A DNA stretch of 64,000 nucleotides from VAZQ01 sp963816745 (GTDB taxonomy: Bacteria > Pseudomonadota > Alphaproteobacteria > Rhizobiales > Xanthobacteraceae): contig CAWFLQ010000003.1 of the NCBI GenBank assembly GCA_963816745.1, positions 1 to 64,000 on the forward strand. The letters are read 5' to 3'. Of this stretch, positions 1 through 17,454 are shown piece by piece. The notes beneath the pieces are model-generated. The model was not told the origin of the DNA, did no database searches, and saw nothing but the letters and a program-made list of their open reading frames with translations. Position 1 is the stretch's first letter. Every line of letters begins with the position of its first letter. The translations under genes were made by a program, and so were the position numbers.

Positions 1-97
1 TTTCTGGCCTGCCGACGCCGATGGCGTGTTCACGCACCAGATCGGTCGCCCGTCTTCGAGCACAGGCCACCACTCCCGCCAAAGTCGAGGTGGCGAC

Positions 98-1159
98 TTA
101 CTTGCGCTCGAGGGTCGCCGCGATCGCCTTCACCTGATTGCGCGCATAGACCGGCAGGCCGGCGCTGATCGAATTGCCCGTATTGAACGAGCTCTTGCCC
201 GCAAGCACCTGCGCGGGCACGAGATTTCGCAGCACCGGCACCTTCATGAACTCTTTCTTCTTGCCCATGAGGCTCGACTCGACCGCGAGCGCCACGAAGA
301 CGGTGACGACGGTCTGGTTGACGTCGGTCGGGTGCCGCTGGAACACCGCCAAGAGCTTGCCGAACTGCATCACCTGGTTGACGTAGAAGATGTTTTGCTC
401 GAGCGCGCCGACCGGCGGCGTGGCAAGGTCGGTCAGGGCCGCAAGACCCATCTCGGTGACCTCCACCGCCGTCCGCAGCGTGAGCTCGCTCTCGAACTCG
501 AGATGGTCGGCGATCTTCTTCGAGCCGTCTCTGAGCTTGTTGGCGATCTGGATGCCGACCGGCAGCTTGCCTTCGAACTGGTAGCGCGAGTGAATGCAGA
601 TCGTCGTGGATCTCGTCTCGCACCAGCGCCGTAGCGGGTGCTGGTTGTTCACCGTGCGCGGGTCCTTGGGAGACACCGCCTCGGCCGACGTGATCAGGCG
701 ATGCTTGATCGCGGAATCGATGCGCTCGACGAACGGCAGCGACACGAAGCTGGCGAGGTCGATCGAGCCCGGTGGACGCGCCAGCGTAAAGCGCGCCTCG
801 CCCACATACATGTGGAGCTTTTCCTTGAAGCGCTTGCGCACGCCGTCGACAGTGACCTCGACGGTGGGCTCGAGATAGCTCGGAAAGGGGCTCAGGAATT
901 GCTTTTCGAGAGGCCGCGACTGCGCCCAGTCCTCGAAGCGGATCAGGCCCGCATCCGGGTCGATGAGTTCCTCGCTCGGCCGGTCGACGAAGGCGATCGA
1001 TTTCGGCTTGAGCTGATCCACGCCGAGCCCGGCCGCGGACGTGACCTCCGCGATCCGAAACTCCTGCGCGTTGGCTTGCGCGTAAACTTGGGCGCCGCCC
1101 ATCGCGGCAAAGGCCACCAAACCTGTGATCAAGGCCGCCGGCTTCAGGCTCCGCATCAT
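98..1159 (-). CDS. Exported protein of unknown function
   Basis: A 353-residue protein. I chose the Met-Met start (ATGATG at 1154-1159) because it opens directly onto a signal peptide (MMRSLKPAALITGLVAFAAM, likely cleaved after the Ala-rich stretch near residue 25); in-frame sequence further upstream overlaps the penicillin-binding protein gene. The mature part is mixed alpha/beta with short motifs such as SFVSLPFVERID and LATPPVGALEQN. I see no lipobox, catalytic motif or further membrane segment. The start lies 8 nt after the stop of the upstream penicillin-binding protein gene, so the two are probably co-transcribed and this may be an envelope protein. I do not recognise the family. Confidence 0.7.
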   Translation of the reverse strand: MMRSLKPAALITGLVAFAAMGGAQVYAQANAQEFRIAEVTSAAGLGVDQLKPKSIAFVDRPSEELIDPDAGLIRFEDWAQSRPLEKQFLSPFPSYLEPTVEVTVDGVRKRFKEKLHMYVGEARFTLARPPGSIDLASFVSLPFVERIDSAIKHRLITSAEAVSPKDPRTVNNQHPLRRWCETRSTTICIHSRYQFEGKLPVGIQIANKLRDGSKKIADHLEFESELTLRTAVEVTEMGLAALTDLATPPVGALEQNIFYVNQVMQFGKLLAVFQRHPTDVNQTVVTVFVALAVESSLMGKKKEFMKVPVLRNLVPAQVLAGKSSFNTGNSISAGLPVYARNQVKAIAATLERK

Positions 1160-1167
1160 ATTGTCTT

Positions 1168-4121
1168 TCAGTAATATCGCCGGTCGCCCCAAATATAACC
1201 GGGATCGACACGCTGCGGCGTCTGGTATTCGCGACCATACGGATCGCGCGGCGGCGGCGCCTGCACTCTCGGATCGCGACCGTAATATCCTTGCCCGAAG
1301 TACTGCCCGGGCGGCCGCCACGAATCGCGCGGTACCGGAGCATAGCGCCCGTTGCTGTCGTAATAATAGTACCCGCGTTGATCGTAGTAGCCGTTCCCGA
1401 ACGGACTTGGATTCACGCCGTAATAGCCGCGCGACTCGCGCGCGCTATAGGCGTCCTCGCGCGAGACCAGTTGATGCTGGGTGTCGAGGAGCTGACCGTT
1501 GCGATCGATGCGAAAGCATTCGGTGATCGGCCTGCCGCCGGTATTCTGCATCTGCATCTCGCCAGTTTCGAGGTCGGTCGCCCTGCACGCCAGCTGGCGC
1601 TTGGCCTCGGGCGATGGCGGGGCGAGCGCGACTTTCGGCGCCACATTGGCCCACACCGCCTGGATCACCGGCTCGAAGATCGGAACCGCGACGCCGCCGC
1701 CGGTCGAGCCGCCGCCCAGCGTGCGGCGCTTGCCGTCGGCGTTGTCGTAGCCGATCCAGACCGCGACCGTGACGTCGTTGGTGAAGCCCACGAACCAGGC
1801 GTCGTTCTCATCGTCCGAGGTGCCGGTCTTGCCGGCGACAAAGGGCGCGAGGCTCGCGATCGAGCGCGCGGTGCCGCGCGCCAGCACGCCCTGCATCATG
1901 GTCTTGAGCTGATAGAAGGCGGCGCGGTCGACCGAGCCGATCGTGACCGCCGATTTCGGATCGTGACGATAGACGACGAGGCCGTTGCGTTCGATCGAAT
2001 CGATCACATAAGGCTGCGGCCGCAGGCCTTCGTTGGCGATCGCCGCGTAGAAGGCCGCGAGATCGATCGGCCGCACCGGCTGCGCGCCGAGCACGAACGG
2101 ATAGTAGCGCATGCATTCGCGATAGATCTGCGCTTCGAGCGCGAGCTCGCAAAGGCGGTCGAGGCTCGCTTCCGGCGTGTCCTCGATGCCGCCGTCGAGC
2201 AGATGCACGGTCGCCAGATTGCGCGAATTCTCGAGCGCACGGCGCAGGGTGAGGACGCCGCCGCCGCCGCCGTCGTAGTTCTTCGGCGTCCAATAGTCCT
2301 GCTCGCGGGCGCGCCCGCCGCCGATCGGCGGCAGCGTGATCGCATCGTCGGTCACCAGCGTGTTGGGCTGCAGGCCGCGGCCGAGCGCGGCGAGGTAGCT
2401 CAGCGGCTTGATGGCGGAGCCTGGCTGGCGCACCGCCTGGGTGGCGCGGTTGAGCTGGCTCAGCGGATAGGAGAAGCCGCCGGTCATGGCGAGGATGCGG
2501 CCGGTCTTGTTCTCCAGCACGACCACCATGCCCTGCACCACCGGACGCACGCGCAGCTCCGCGCGCGTGGCGCCCTTGCCCTTCCCTTCGATCACGCGAA
2601 CGAAGACGACGTCGTGGAGCACGAGCTTGCGTTGGGCGGTCGCGTTGTCGACCGAGAACGGCAGGATGCGCCCGTCGGTCAGGCCGACGCGCCAGGACTC
2701 GCTCTTCTTGCCGCCGGGCTTCTCCACCACGATGGCCGGCGTCCAGTGGACGTCATAGAGCGGCAGCCGGGCATTCGCGAGCGCCTGCTGCCAGGCCGGC
2801 CGCTTGTCGTTCGTCTTGGCGCTATTGGCGTTGGCTTCGATCTTTTGAACGGCCTGGGCGAGGTTCGCCTCGGCGCTGCGGAACTGGACGCGGCCGGCGC
2901 TGCGCTCGTAGCGCCAAAGCCCCTCCTGCAATGCCCCCTCCACCGCCCGCTGCAATTGCACATTGATGGTGGAGCGCACCGTATAGGAGTTGGCGGTGAT
3001 CGCATCGATGCCCGCGACCGACTTCGCCTCGCGCGCGACCTGATCGACGAAGTGGAAGCCGATGTCGCGACGCGGCCGTTCGTACGCCACCATGACCGGC
3101 AAGGGCGGCAATCCGCGCCCGGGCTCCTCGGCGCTGACCACGCCATCCTCCTGCAGCCGGCTCAGCACATAGGCGAGCCGCTCCTGCGCGCGGCCGGGAT
3201 GGCGGTCGGGGCTGTAGATAGTTCGGCCCCTTGGTCAGGCCGGCGAGCATCGCGCCCTCCTCGAGCGTCAGCTCCTTGGCCGGCTTGCCGAAATAGCTGC
3301 GCGCGGCAAGCTCGATGCCCCAGGAGCCGCGGCCGAGATAGACGGAGTTGAGATAGAGCTCGAGAATCTCGTCCTTGCTCAGCGCATGCTCGACCCGCGA
3401 CGCCACGATCATCTCGCGGATCTTGCGCTCGTAGGTGAGATCCTCGCCGACCAGCAGGTTCTTGACGATCTGCTGGGTGATGGTCGAGCCGCCCTGCGGC
3501 CGCCCGGAGTAGGCGAGGTTGCCGATGAAGGCGCGGATCAGGCCACGCTCGTCGATCCCCTTGTGCTGCTGAAGAAGCGCTTGTCCTCGGCCGCGACGAA
3601 GGCCTTGCGCACATGCTCGGGAATGTCGGCGAGCGACGACCCAGACGCGCCGCTGGTTCTCCTCGAACACTTCCGCGAAGCGCTCGCCCTTGCGGTCGAG
3701 CACGACGCTGGCGCCCGGCAGCTTCAAGCCCTTGAGCTTGGTGTGATCGGGCAGGTCGGCGACCGCCTTGTTGTAGAAATCGATCACGTCGCCGAGATCG
3801 ACCGCCGGCGTCGCGACCTTCTCGTTCTTGCAGAACTGCCGGTAGGCGGTGAGCAGGTCGGCGAAATTGATGCCGCGGAACGCCTTGCTCTCGCTGGTGA
3901 TCGCCTGCGGATCGTCCATGGCGGTGGCGATGAGGTCGTCGAGGTTGATGTCCTCGATGTCGAACGCCTTGCGCATATGGGTGCAGCCCGCGCCCAGGAG
4001 GCGCGCGACCTGCTGCTGGTCGCGGCTCGCGGTCGAACTGGGTCTTCACCGCGTCCGGCGCGGTCGTGACCTGGCTCAGCGCCAGCGCGGTGGCGAAAAT
4101 CTTGACGAGGAGCGTTTCCAT
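1168..4121 (-). CDS. Bifunctional class A penicillin-binding protein (PBP1a-like), frameshifted
   Basis: A peptidoglycan glycosyltransferase/transpeptidase anchored in the inner membrane. The N-terminus (METLLVKIFATALALSQV) is the probable anchor. The GT51 region contains RPQGGSTITQQIVKNLL and LELYLNSVYLGRGSWGIE. The transpeptidase region has all three active-site motifs: SAIK in GSAIKPLSYLAALG, SRN in ALENSRNLATVHLL, and KTGT in AGKTGTSDDENDAWFVGF. The C-terminal ~90 residues are an unusual Tyr/Pro/Arg/Gly-rich tail ending WGDRRYY. The gene is in three frames: it breaks near 4030, at both ends of the segment 3575-3640 (which encodes the expected DIPEHVRKAFVAAEDKRFF), and near 3220. Each break is repaired by one base, so I treat these as sequence errors, although real decay cannot be excluded. 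The exported-protein gene follows 8 nt downstream. Confidence 0.85.
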
Positions 4122-4501
4122 CGGACCTGCGGAGGCTCGAGAGGTAAGAGCAGCCCCTCGTGGAGTGAGCGTTACAAAAAGGGCTTTTTGGGGTGTCTAG
4201 TTCCTTATACGGATAAATTTAGTGACGAGTTTCACGATGCCCGCGGCCGAGCGCGCGCCGACTCGCTACTGATCGTACAAATTCGTTTATTGCCAGCAAA
4301 CATCCTGTTGAAATAGTGTTAAAATTTGTCGCCGCCGCGATGGCGGGCCGCCGTCGCCGCAGGCCGAGGCGACGGCAATAGTGTCAAGATCATGGGGCTG
4401 CCGAAGGGCGACGCTAGCGGCGCGCGCCGTATCGTGGCCGCGGCGTGACGCATCACGACAAGTTGCTCACGTGCCGCGCTTGCGCTCAGGTGCCGCGCTT
4501 C
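4122..4501. other. Intergenic region upstream of the penicillin-binding protein gene
   Basis: About 380 bases without a convincing gene. An AT-richer island near 4205-4325 (for example TTGAAATAGTGTTAAAATTT around 4312-4331) stands out from the GC-rich surroundings and could hold the minus-strand promoter of the penicillin-binding protein gene. I see no tRNA and no strong terminator. Confidence 0.4.
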
Positions 4502-4894
4502 TCAGATGCCGCCTTTGGGCCGCACGAAGCATTGCACCGTGCCCGCCAGCATGAACAGATACGGTTGTCCGTTCGGCGCGTGGTCCTTGACGATCTTCTC
4601 CGGCGGGATCGGAATCCACTGCTCGTTGATCCAGGCGTACCAGCGATCCTCCGGATATTTTTCGTCGCCGCTCTCGACTTTGAATTTCGTCTTGACGACG
4701 TCGGCCGCTCCGCAGCACGACCGCGACTTCTCGTCCCGGTAGGGATGCTTGTCGTTGTCCGGCCGCTCCAGCGACTGAAACCACTCTTTGTAGGGCCCAT
4801 CGGGCCATTCTCCGCGAGCTAACGCATGCCCGGCCGCGGCGAAAAATAGCGGCGCGACGATCATCGCCGCCAACAACCTTGCTCCAATATCCAT
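4502..4894 (-). CDS. Small exported protein of unknown function
   Basis: A 130-residue protein with an N-terminal signal peptide (MDIGARLLAAMIVAPLFFAA, cleavage probably after GHALA). The mature domain has an acidic/aromatic opening, a Cys pair in KSRSCCGAADVV, a WINEQWIPIPPEKIV motif and a third Cys near the C-terminus (VQCFVRPKGGI). The three cysteines and the signal peptide point to a periplasmic protein, possibly disulphide-bonded or metal-binding. I do not recognise a characterised family. It stands alone on the minus strand between rpoC and the penicillin-binding protein gene, a position where rpsL would be expected in many proteobacteria. Confidence 0.75.
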   Translation of the reverse strand: MDIGARLLAAMIVAPLFFAAAGHALARGEWPDGPYKEWFQSLERPDNDKHPYRDEKSRSCCGAADVVKTKFKVESGDEKYPEDRWYAWINEQWIPIPPEKIVKDHAPNGQPYLFMLAGTVQCFVRPKGGI

Positions 4895-5043
4895 GTGTCT
4901 AGCCTGCACCTGCCTCCAATTGCCGGCGGGACAGGCGAAGCAAAATCTGGGCCGCACCCTCGGAACGACGCCCGGGCCGCGCAACGAGAAGGGGCCGCCC
5001 GGAGGCGGCCCCTGATGTCTCGACGACGCCCTCTTGGCGCGGA

Positions 5044-9255
<4,212 letters not shown>

Positions 9256-9415
9256 CGCCGTCTCCTTGCCGGCCGTATCTCGGCGCGGCCAAAAATTCCT
9301 CGGTCGTCATCTCCCGCCTTCGAGCCATCCGGCGAAGACCGGTGTGGCGAAGCTCATCGGGCGAAGACTCGGCCGGCCGGACCTCGCACTACGGCGCGGC
9401 CCGGCCTGACGCAGG

Positions 9416-13544
<4,129 letters not shown>

Positions 13545-13913
13545 CTTTTAATCTCTCGCTTTGTCGAACCGCCGGGCCGGGACGACTCTCCGGAAGGCCG
13601 CCATCCATCGCGACCATCAGGACAGGCGTCGGGGCCCCTTTGTTATGCGATTCGGCCTGCCGCCGAACCGCCCGCCTCACCTAACGCTTGCACCACCGCC
13701 GCCATGCGGCGGAATTTGCCGCGGTTTGCGGCAGATATGGGCGATTTCAGGGGACTGAACCCGAAATCACCGCTTTGTGTCCGGCCATGGCCGGAACTGG
13801 TTTCCGGCCACAGCGTCTTTTTTGTTCGCCGGACGAGTGTGGGCACCCGTGGCGACCCCGGGATCTTGCGCCTGCGGCGCTCGCCCCCGGGGATTTCGCT
13901 GACGTGGGTATGC
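13545..13913. other. rplL-rpoB intergenic region
   Basis: 369 bases on the minus-strand transcript between rplL and rpoB. I see no gene. There is a short perfect dyad CCGGCCATGGCCGG near 13782-13795. In many bacteria this interval carries partial attenuation or RNA processing between ribosomal-protein and polymerase genes, but nothing here identifies a specific element. Confidence 0.4.
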
Positions 13914-14285
13914 CTACTTCAGCTCGACCTTGGCTCCAGCCTTCTCGAGCTGGGCCTTGACCTTCTCCGCCTCGTCCTTGGTCACGCCTTCCTTGACCGC
14001 CTTGGGCGCGCCCTCGACCAGGTCCTTGGCCTCCTTGAGGCCCAGACCCGTGAGCGCACGGACTTCCTTGATCACCTCGATCTTCTTCTCGCCGGCCGCG
14101 GTCAGCATGACCGTGAACTCGGTCTTCTCCTCGACAGGCGCGGCACCAGCGCCCGGAGCGGCGGCGACGGCCACCGCGGCCGCGGCGGAGACGCCCCACT
14201 TCTCTTCCAGCATCTTCGCCAGGTCGGCGGCCTCGAGCACGGTGAGCTTCGAGAGATCGTCGACGATTTTCTGCAGATCAGCCAT
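13914..14285 (-). CDS. rplL: 50S ribosomal protein L7/L12
   Basis: A 123-residue acidic stalk protein that recruits translation factors to the ribosome. It begins MADLQKIVDDLSKLTVLEAA, has the usual Ala/Gly/Pro hinge (residues ~35-52), and the conserved C-terminal domain (EKKIEVIKEVRALTGLGLKE, then AKDLVEGAPKAVKEGVTKDE). Length and order match the family. It lies 44 nt downstream of rplJ on the minus strand, so the standard rplJL pair is intact. Confidence 0.98.
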   Translation of the reverse strand: MADLQKIVDDLSKLTVLEAADLAKMLEEKWGVSAAAAVAVAAAPGAGAAPVEEKTEFTVMLTAAGEKKIEVIKEVRALTGLGLKEAKDLVEGAPKAVKEGVTKDEAEKVKAQLEKAGAKVELK

Positions 14286-14329
14286 TGCACATCCTTATGG
14301 GTTCGAAACGGTAGAGCTTGCGAAGCGTG

Positions 14330-14848
14330 TCACGCCGCCTCGCCTTTTGCGGCATAGGCCTGGACCACGCGGGCGACCTTGGCCGCCGGGGCATTGACAA
14401 CCTGCGCGATCTTGGTCGCCGGCGCCTGGATGAGGCCGACGATCTTGGCGCGCAGCTCGTCGAGCGACGGCAGCGAAGCGAGCGCCTTGACGCCATTGGC
14501 GTCGAGCGCGGTCTTTCCCATCGCCCCGCCCAGGATCACGAACTTTTCGTTCGCCTTGGCGAAGTCGGCGGCGACCTTGGGCGCAGCGATCGGATCGCCG
14601 GAATAGGCGATCAGGGTCGGCCCCTTGAGCAGGGGAACGACCACCGCTGCGTCCGTGCCTTCGAGAGCGATCTTGGCCAGACGGTTCTTCGCGACCCTCA
14701 CCGCCGCGCCCGCCTGCTTCATCTGCTTGCGCAGAGTCTGCATCTGGCCAACGTTGAGACCTGAATAATGAGCTACCACCACGACATTGGTGCTTTTGAA
14801 GACACCGTTGAGCGTCGTGACGAGCTCCTTCTTAGCCGCTCGATCCAC
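14330..14848 (-). CDS. rplJ: 50S ribosomal protein L10
   Basis: A 172-residue stalk-base protein that holds the L7/L12 dimers on 23S rRNA. It begins at a GTG codon (14846-14848) as MDRAAKKELVTTLNG, with a purine-rich GGAAAGAG upstream. The body has VVVVAHYSGLNVGQMQTLRK and NRLAKIALEG, typical of the family, and the C-terminus is Ala/Lys-rich helix for L7/L12 binding. The usual upstream neighbour rplA is not adjacent: about 3.6 kb of opposite-strand genes separate them, so this copy needs its own promoter in the 698-nt gap. Confidence 0.97.
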   Translation of the reverse strand: MDRAAKKELVTTLNGVFKSTNVVVVAHYSGLNVGQMQTLRKQMKQAGAAVRVAKNRLAKIALEGTDAAVVVPLLKGPTLIAYSGDPIAAPKVAADFAKANEKFVILGGAMGKTALDANGVKALASLPSLDELRAKIVGLIQAPATKIAQVVNAPAAKVARVVQAYAAKGEAA

Positions 14849-15546
14849 TGCAAGCTCTTTCCGGTTGGCGGCCCGCCTTCAATGCGGGAACCGCCGGTTG
14901 CGACCAGCCGTCCATCCCTGGCGTTGCACAAAGCTCTGCACAAACCCGGGCAGGACGACGCTCCTCAGAACAATCCTGCCCCCTGGCACGGACGAAGCCG
15001 CACCGGGCTCTCGAGGTTCGAACCGGTCGCAGGGCTTTTGGCCCCAAAACGGTCTTCCCCGTCTGTGCAGGCATTTTAAGCTGGGGTTCTTCGAGCGAAG
15101 CCCCGGCACCTGCAGTCTTGGACAGGATGGACTTCCGGAAACTTCCGGAAAGCCCTGACGCCCAAAGAAAAAATGCGATCGCCTCGCTTCCCTTCAGATA
15201 GATCCCGCAGGATGTCCAGAAGGAATAAGGTCCTAACCACCACGTTTTCCATGAAGCGCGCAAAGGCGCGCCGACACACTGGGCCGGCACGCCCTGGCCA
15301 CTATGTAGAGGCTGGCACGGGATTTGCCAAGCGGAATCTACGGGCCGAAATGACAAAATTTGTCGGATTTTCGGCGCCCGTCAACGAGGCGTTTACACCC
15401 GCGCACCGTCGGCATCAATGCCTGCTGCCGGCACCCGGCCACCGGCAATAATTCATCCGCGACAGTCCAACTTTTGTCATCGGAAACCGTTAGCAGACCG
15501 GCCGTCGCAATCCATTCAGCTCGAAGCAACAGGCGGGGCTTACGCA
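14849..15546. other. Divergent intergenic region between rplJ and a plus-strand gene
   Basis: 698 bases with no supported gene. It must hold the promoter and leader of rplJL-rpoBC on the minus strand and the promoter of the plus-strand gene at 15547. Apart from the hairpin next to rplJ I see no clear element. Confidence 0.5.
14861..14897 (-). promoter_or_regulatory. Candidate L10 leader hairpin upstream of rplJ
   Basis: Just 5' of the rplJ start on the minus-strand transcript, GGCGG pairs with CCGCC (14867-14871 with 14891-14895) and CCCGC with GCGGG (14872-14876 with 14884-14888), with a 2-nt bulge and a 7-nt loop. L10 of many bacteria represses its own mRNA by binding a structured leader. 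The position and structure fit, but I cannot confirm the L10 consensus. Confidence 0.4.
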
Positions 15547-16077
15547 ATGCATCAGGTAGTTCGTACCGCGTTCACGGCCTTGGTGGCCGGCATTTTTCTC
15601 AACCTCGCCGGCTTCGCGGCCGCGCAGCCTGGGCTTCCGCTGGCGGTAAAGCAGATCAAGCTCACGGAGAAGCACGTCGAAGGCTTCATCGCCGCGCAAA
15701 AGGACATGTCGCCGATCCTGGAAAAGATTCAAGGCGCCGCAGCCGACCAGCTGCCGGCGAGCATCCAGGCCGAGCTCGAGGCGGCCGCCAAGAAGCACGG
15801 TTTCAAGGATTTCGGCGAGTATGACGAGGTCGTCGGCAACATCACGATGGTGATGGCCGGCATCGATCCGAAGACCAAGGCGTTCACCGAGTCCGCAGTC
15901 GCGATCAAGAAGGAGATCGCGGACGTCACCGCCGACAAGTCGATCCCGGCGGCGGACAAGAAACAGATCCTGGAGGAGCTGAACGAAGCCCTCAAATCGG
16001 CGCAGCCCATCCAATTTCCCAGCAATATCGAGCTCGTGAAGAAGTATTACGACAAGATCGACGCCGCTCTTACATAG
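15547..16077 (+). CDS. Exported helical protein of unknown function
   Basis: A 176-residue protein with a signal peptide (MHQVVRTAFTALVAGIFLNL, cleavage after GFAAAQ). The rest is almost entirely amphipathic helix rich in Ala, Lys and Glu (for example IKLTEKHVEGFIAAQKDM and AADKKQILEELNEALKSAQ), with a Gly/Asp loop at VVGNITMVMAGIDPKTK. This suggests a soluble periplasmic helical bundle. It is the first of three plus-strand genes that separate rplJ from rplA. I do not recognise a characterised family. Confidence 0.75.
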   Translation: MHQVVRTAFTALVAGIFLNLAGFAAAQPGLPLAVKQIKLTEKHVEGFIAAQKDMSPILEKIQGAAADQLPASIQAELEAAAKKHGFKDFGEYDEVVGNITMVMAGIDPKTKAFTESAVAIKKEIADVTADKSIPAADKKQILEELNEALKSAQPIQFPSNIELVKKYYDKIDAALT

Positions 16078-16177
16078 CGGCCACTACATAGCGGCCACGA
16101 TTTTCCCGCTACTGCCCGCGCGACCCGGAAGTGGTAAGGAAACCGGCGTGCGAAGAAGGTAAGGCAGCGAGGAGAAA

Positions 16178-17380
16178 ATGGCCGGCAGCGTCGACCGCAT
16201 CCTGACCACTCATGTCGGCAGCCTCGTGCGGCCGCCGGCGCTGGTCGAATTCCTGCGCAAGATCGAGGATCGGCAGGAGCACGACCCGGCCGCTTACGAG
16301 GCCTGCCTCGCGCAATCGATCGACGAGGTCGTCCGCCAGCAGGTCGACGCCGGCATCGACATCGTCAGCGACGGGGAGTTCAGCAAGGGCCGCAACTGGG
16401 CCTTTTACATTCACGATCGCCTCACCGGCGGCGTGCAGACCCGGGCGTTGAACCCCGAGGAGGCCAAGGACCCCATGGCATCGGCGGGCGGCGGGCAGGA
16501 CCGCGCCGCCTTCCCCGAGTTCTACGCGGAGTACGACCGGGCATCGGGCCTCGGCAAGCGGCTCGGCTCGCGCTTCGTCGTCAACCGGCCGCTCGTCTAC
16601 TCCGACGTGCAGGTCAAGCGCGACATCGCCAATCTCAAGGCCGCGACCGCCAAGGCCAAGGCGCACGACGCCTTCTTGCCGGTGGTCGCGCCGGCAAGCG
16701 CATTGCCGGGCGCCAAGAACGAGCAGTACCCGGACGAGCGGACGCTCTTCTTCACCCTCGCCGACTGCCTGCACCAGGAATACCGCGCCATCGTCGATGC
16801 CGGCCTCTACGTGCAGATCGATGACGCCTTCCTGCCCTACATGCACGAAAAGATGGTGCCGCCGATGACGGAGGCCCAATACCGCGACTGGGCGCAGATG
16901 CGCATCGACGCGCTCAACCACGCGCTCAAAGGCATTCCGCCGGAGCGCTCGCGCTATCACATCTGCTGGGGCAGCTGGAATGGACCGCACGCCTTCGACG
17001 TGCCGATGAAGGACATCGTCGATCTCATGCTGCAGGTGAATGTCGGCGCCTATCAGTTCGAGGCCGCCAATCCGCGCCACGAGCATGAATGGGTGGTCTG
17101 GCAGTCGGTCAAGCTGCCGCCCGGCAAGGTGCTGATCCCGGGTGTCATCAGCCACGCCACCAATATCGTCGAGCATCCGGAGCTGGTGGCGCAGCGCATC
17201 GTGCGGCTCGCCAAGATCGTCGGGCGCGAGAACGTGATGGGCGGCACCGATTGCGGCTTCGCGCAGAGTCCTTTTGCGCAGCGCGTGCATCCCAGCATCA
17301 TGTGGGCCAAGCTCAAGTCCCTGGCCGAAGGCGCGCGGATCGCCAGCCAGGAGTTGTGGGGCTCGCGCTCGGCGGCGTGA
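16178..17380 (+). CDS. Cobalamin-independent methionine synthase-like protein (MetE C-terminal domain family)
   Basis: A 400-residue protein matching only the C-terminal catalytic (UROD/MetE-like) barrel. It begins MAGSVDRILTTHVGSLVRPP with AGGAG as ribosome binding site. Landmarks are THVGSLVRP at the N-terminus, DAGIDIVSDGEFSKG, the substrate loop GLYVQIDDAFLPYM, the His/Cys zinc-site region YHICWGSWNGPH, and GTDCGFAQSPF supplying the second Cys. Full MetE has ~750 residues, so this is the stand-alone barrel type. Such proteins are often not true methionine synthases and are found beside catabolic genes, where they may act on other methyl or thiol substrates. A Bug receptor follows 74 nt downstream. 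Confidence 0.85.
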   Translation: MAGSVDRILTTHVGSLVRPPALVEFLRKIEDRQEHDPAAYEACLAQSIDEVVRQQVDAGIDIVSDGEFSKGRNWAFYIHDRLTGGVQTRALNPEEAKDPMASAGGGQDRAAFPEFYAEYDRASGLGKRLGSRFVVNRPLVYSDVQVKRDIANLKAATAKAKAHDAFLPVVAPASALPGAKNEQYPDERTLFFTLADCLHQEYRAIVDAGLYVQIDDAFLPYMHEKMVPPMTEAQYRDWAQMRIDALNHALKGIPPERSRYHICWGSWNGPHAFDVPMKDIVDLMLQVNVGAYQFEAANPRHEHEWVVWQSVKLPPGKVLIPGVISHATNIVEHPELVAQRIVRLAKIVGRENVMGGTDCGFAQSPFAQRVHPSIMWAKLKSLAEGARIASQELWGSRSAA

Positions 17381-17454
17381 GTGTCGCAGGGCGCTTCATC
17401 GTCACGCGCGGAAAGCCTGTGCTAGCCTACGGCCAAAGCCGTGGAGGAAGCGCA

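Noticed and set aside
1..97. Partial gene at the left edge
   Set aside because: Frames here are short or shadows of the minus-strand exported-protein gene. Nothing supports a separate gene.
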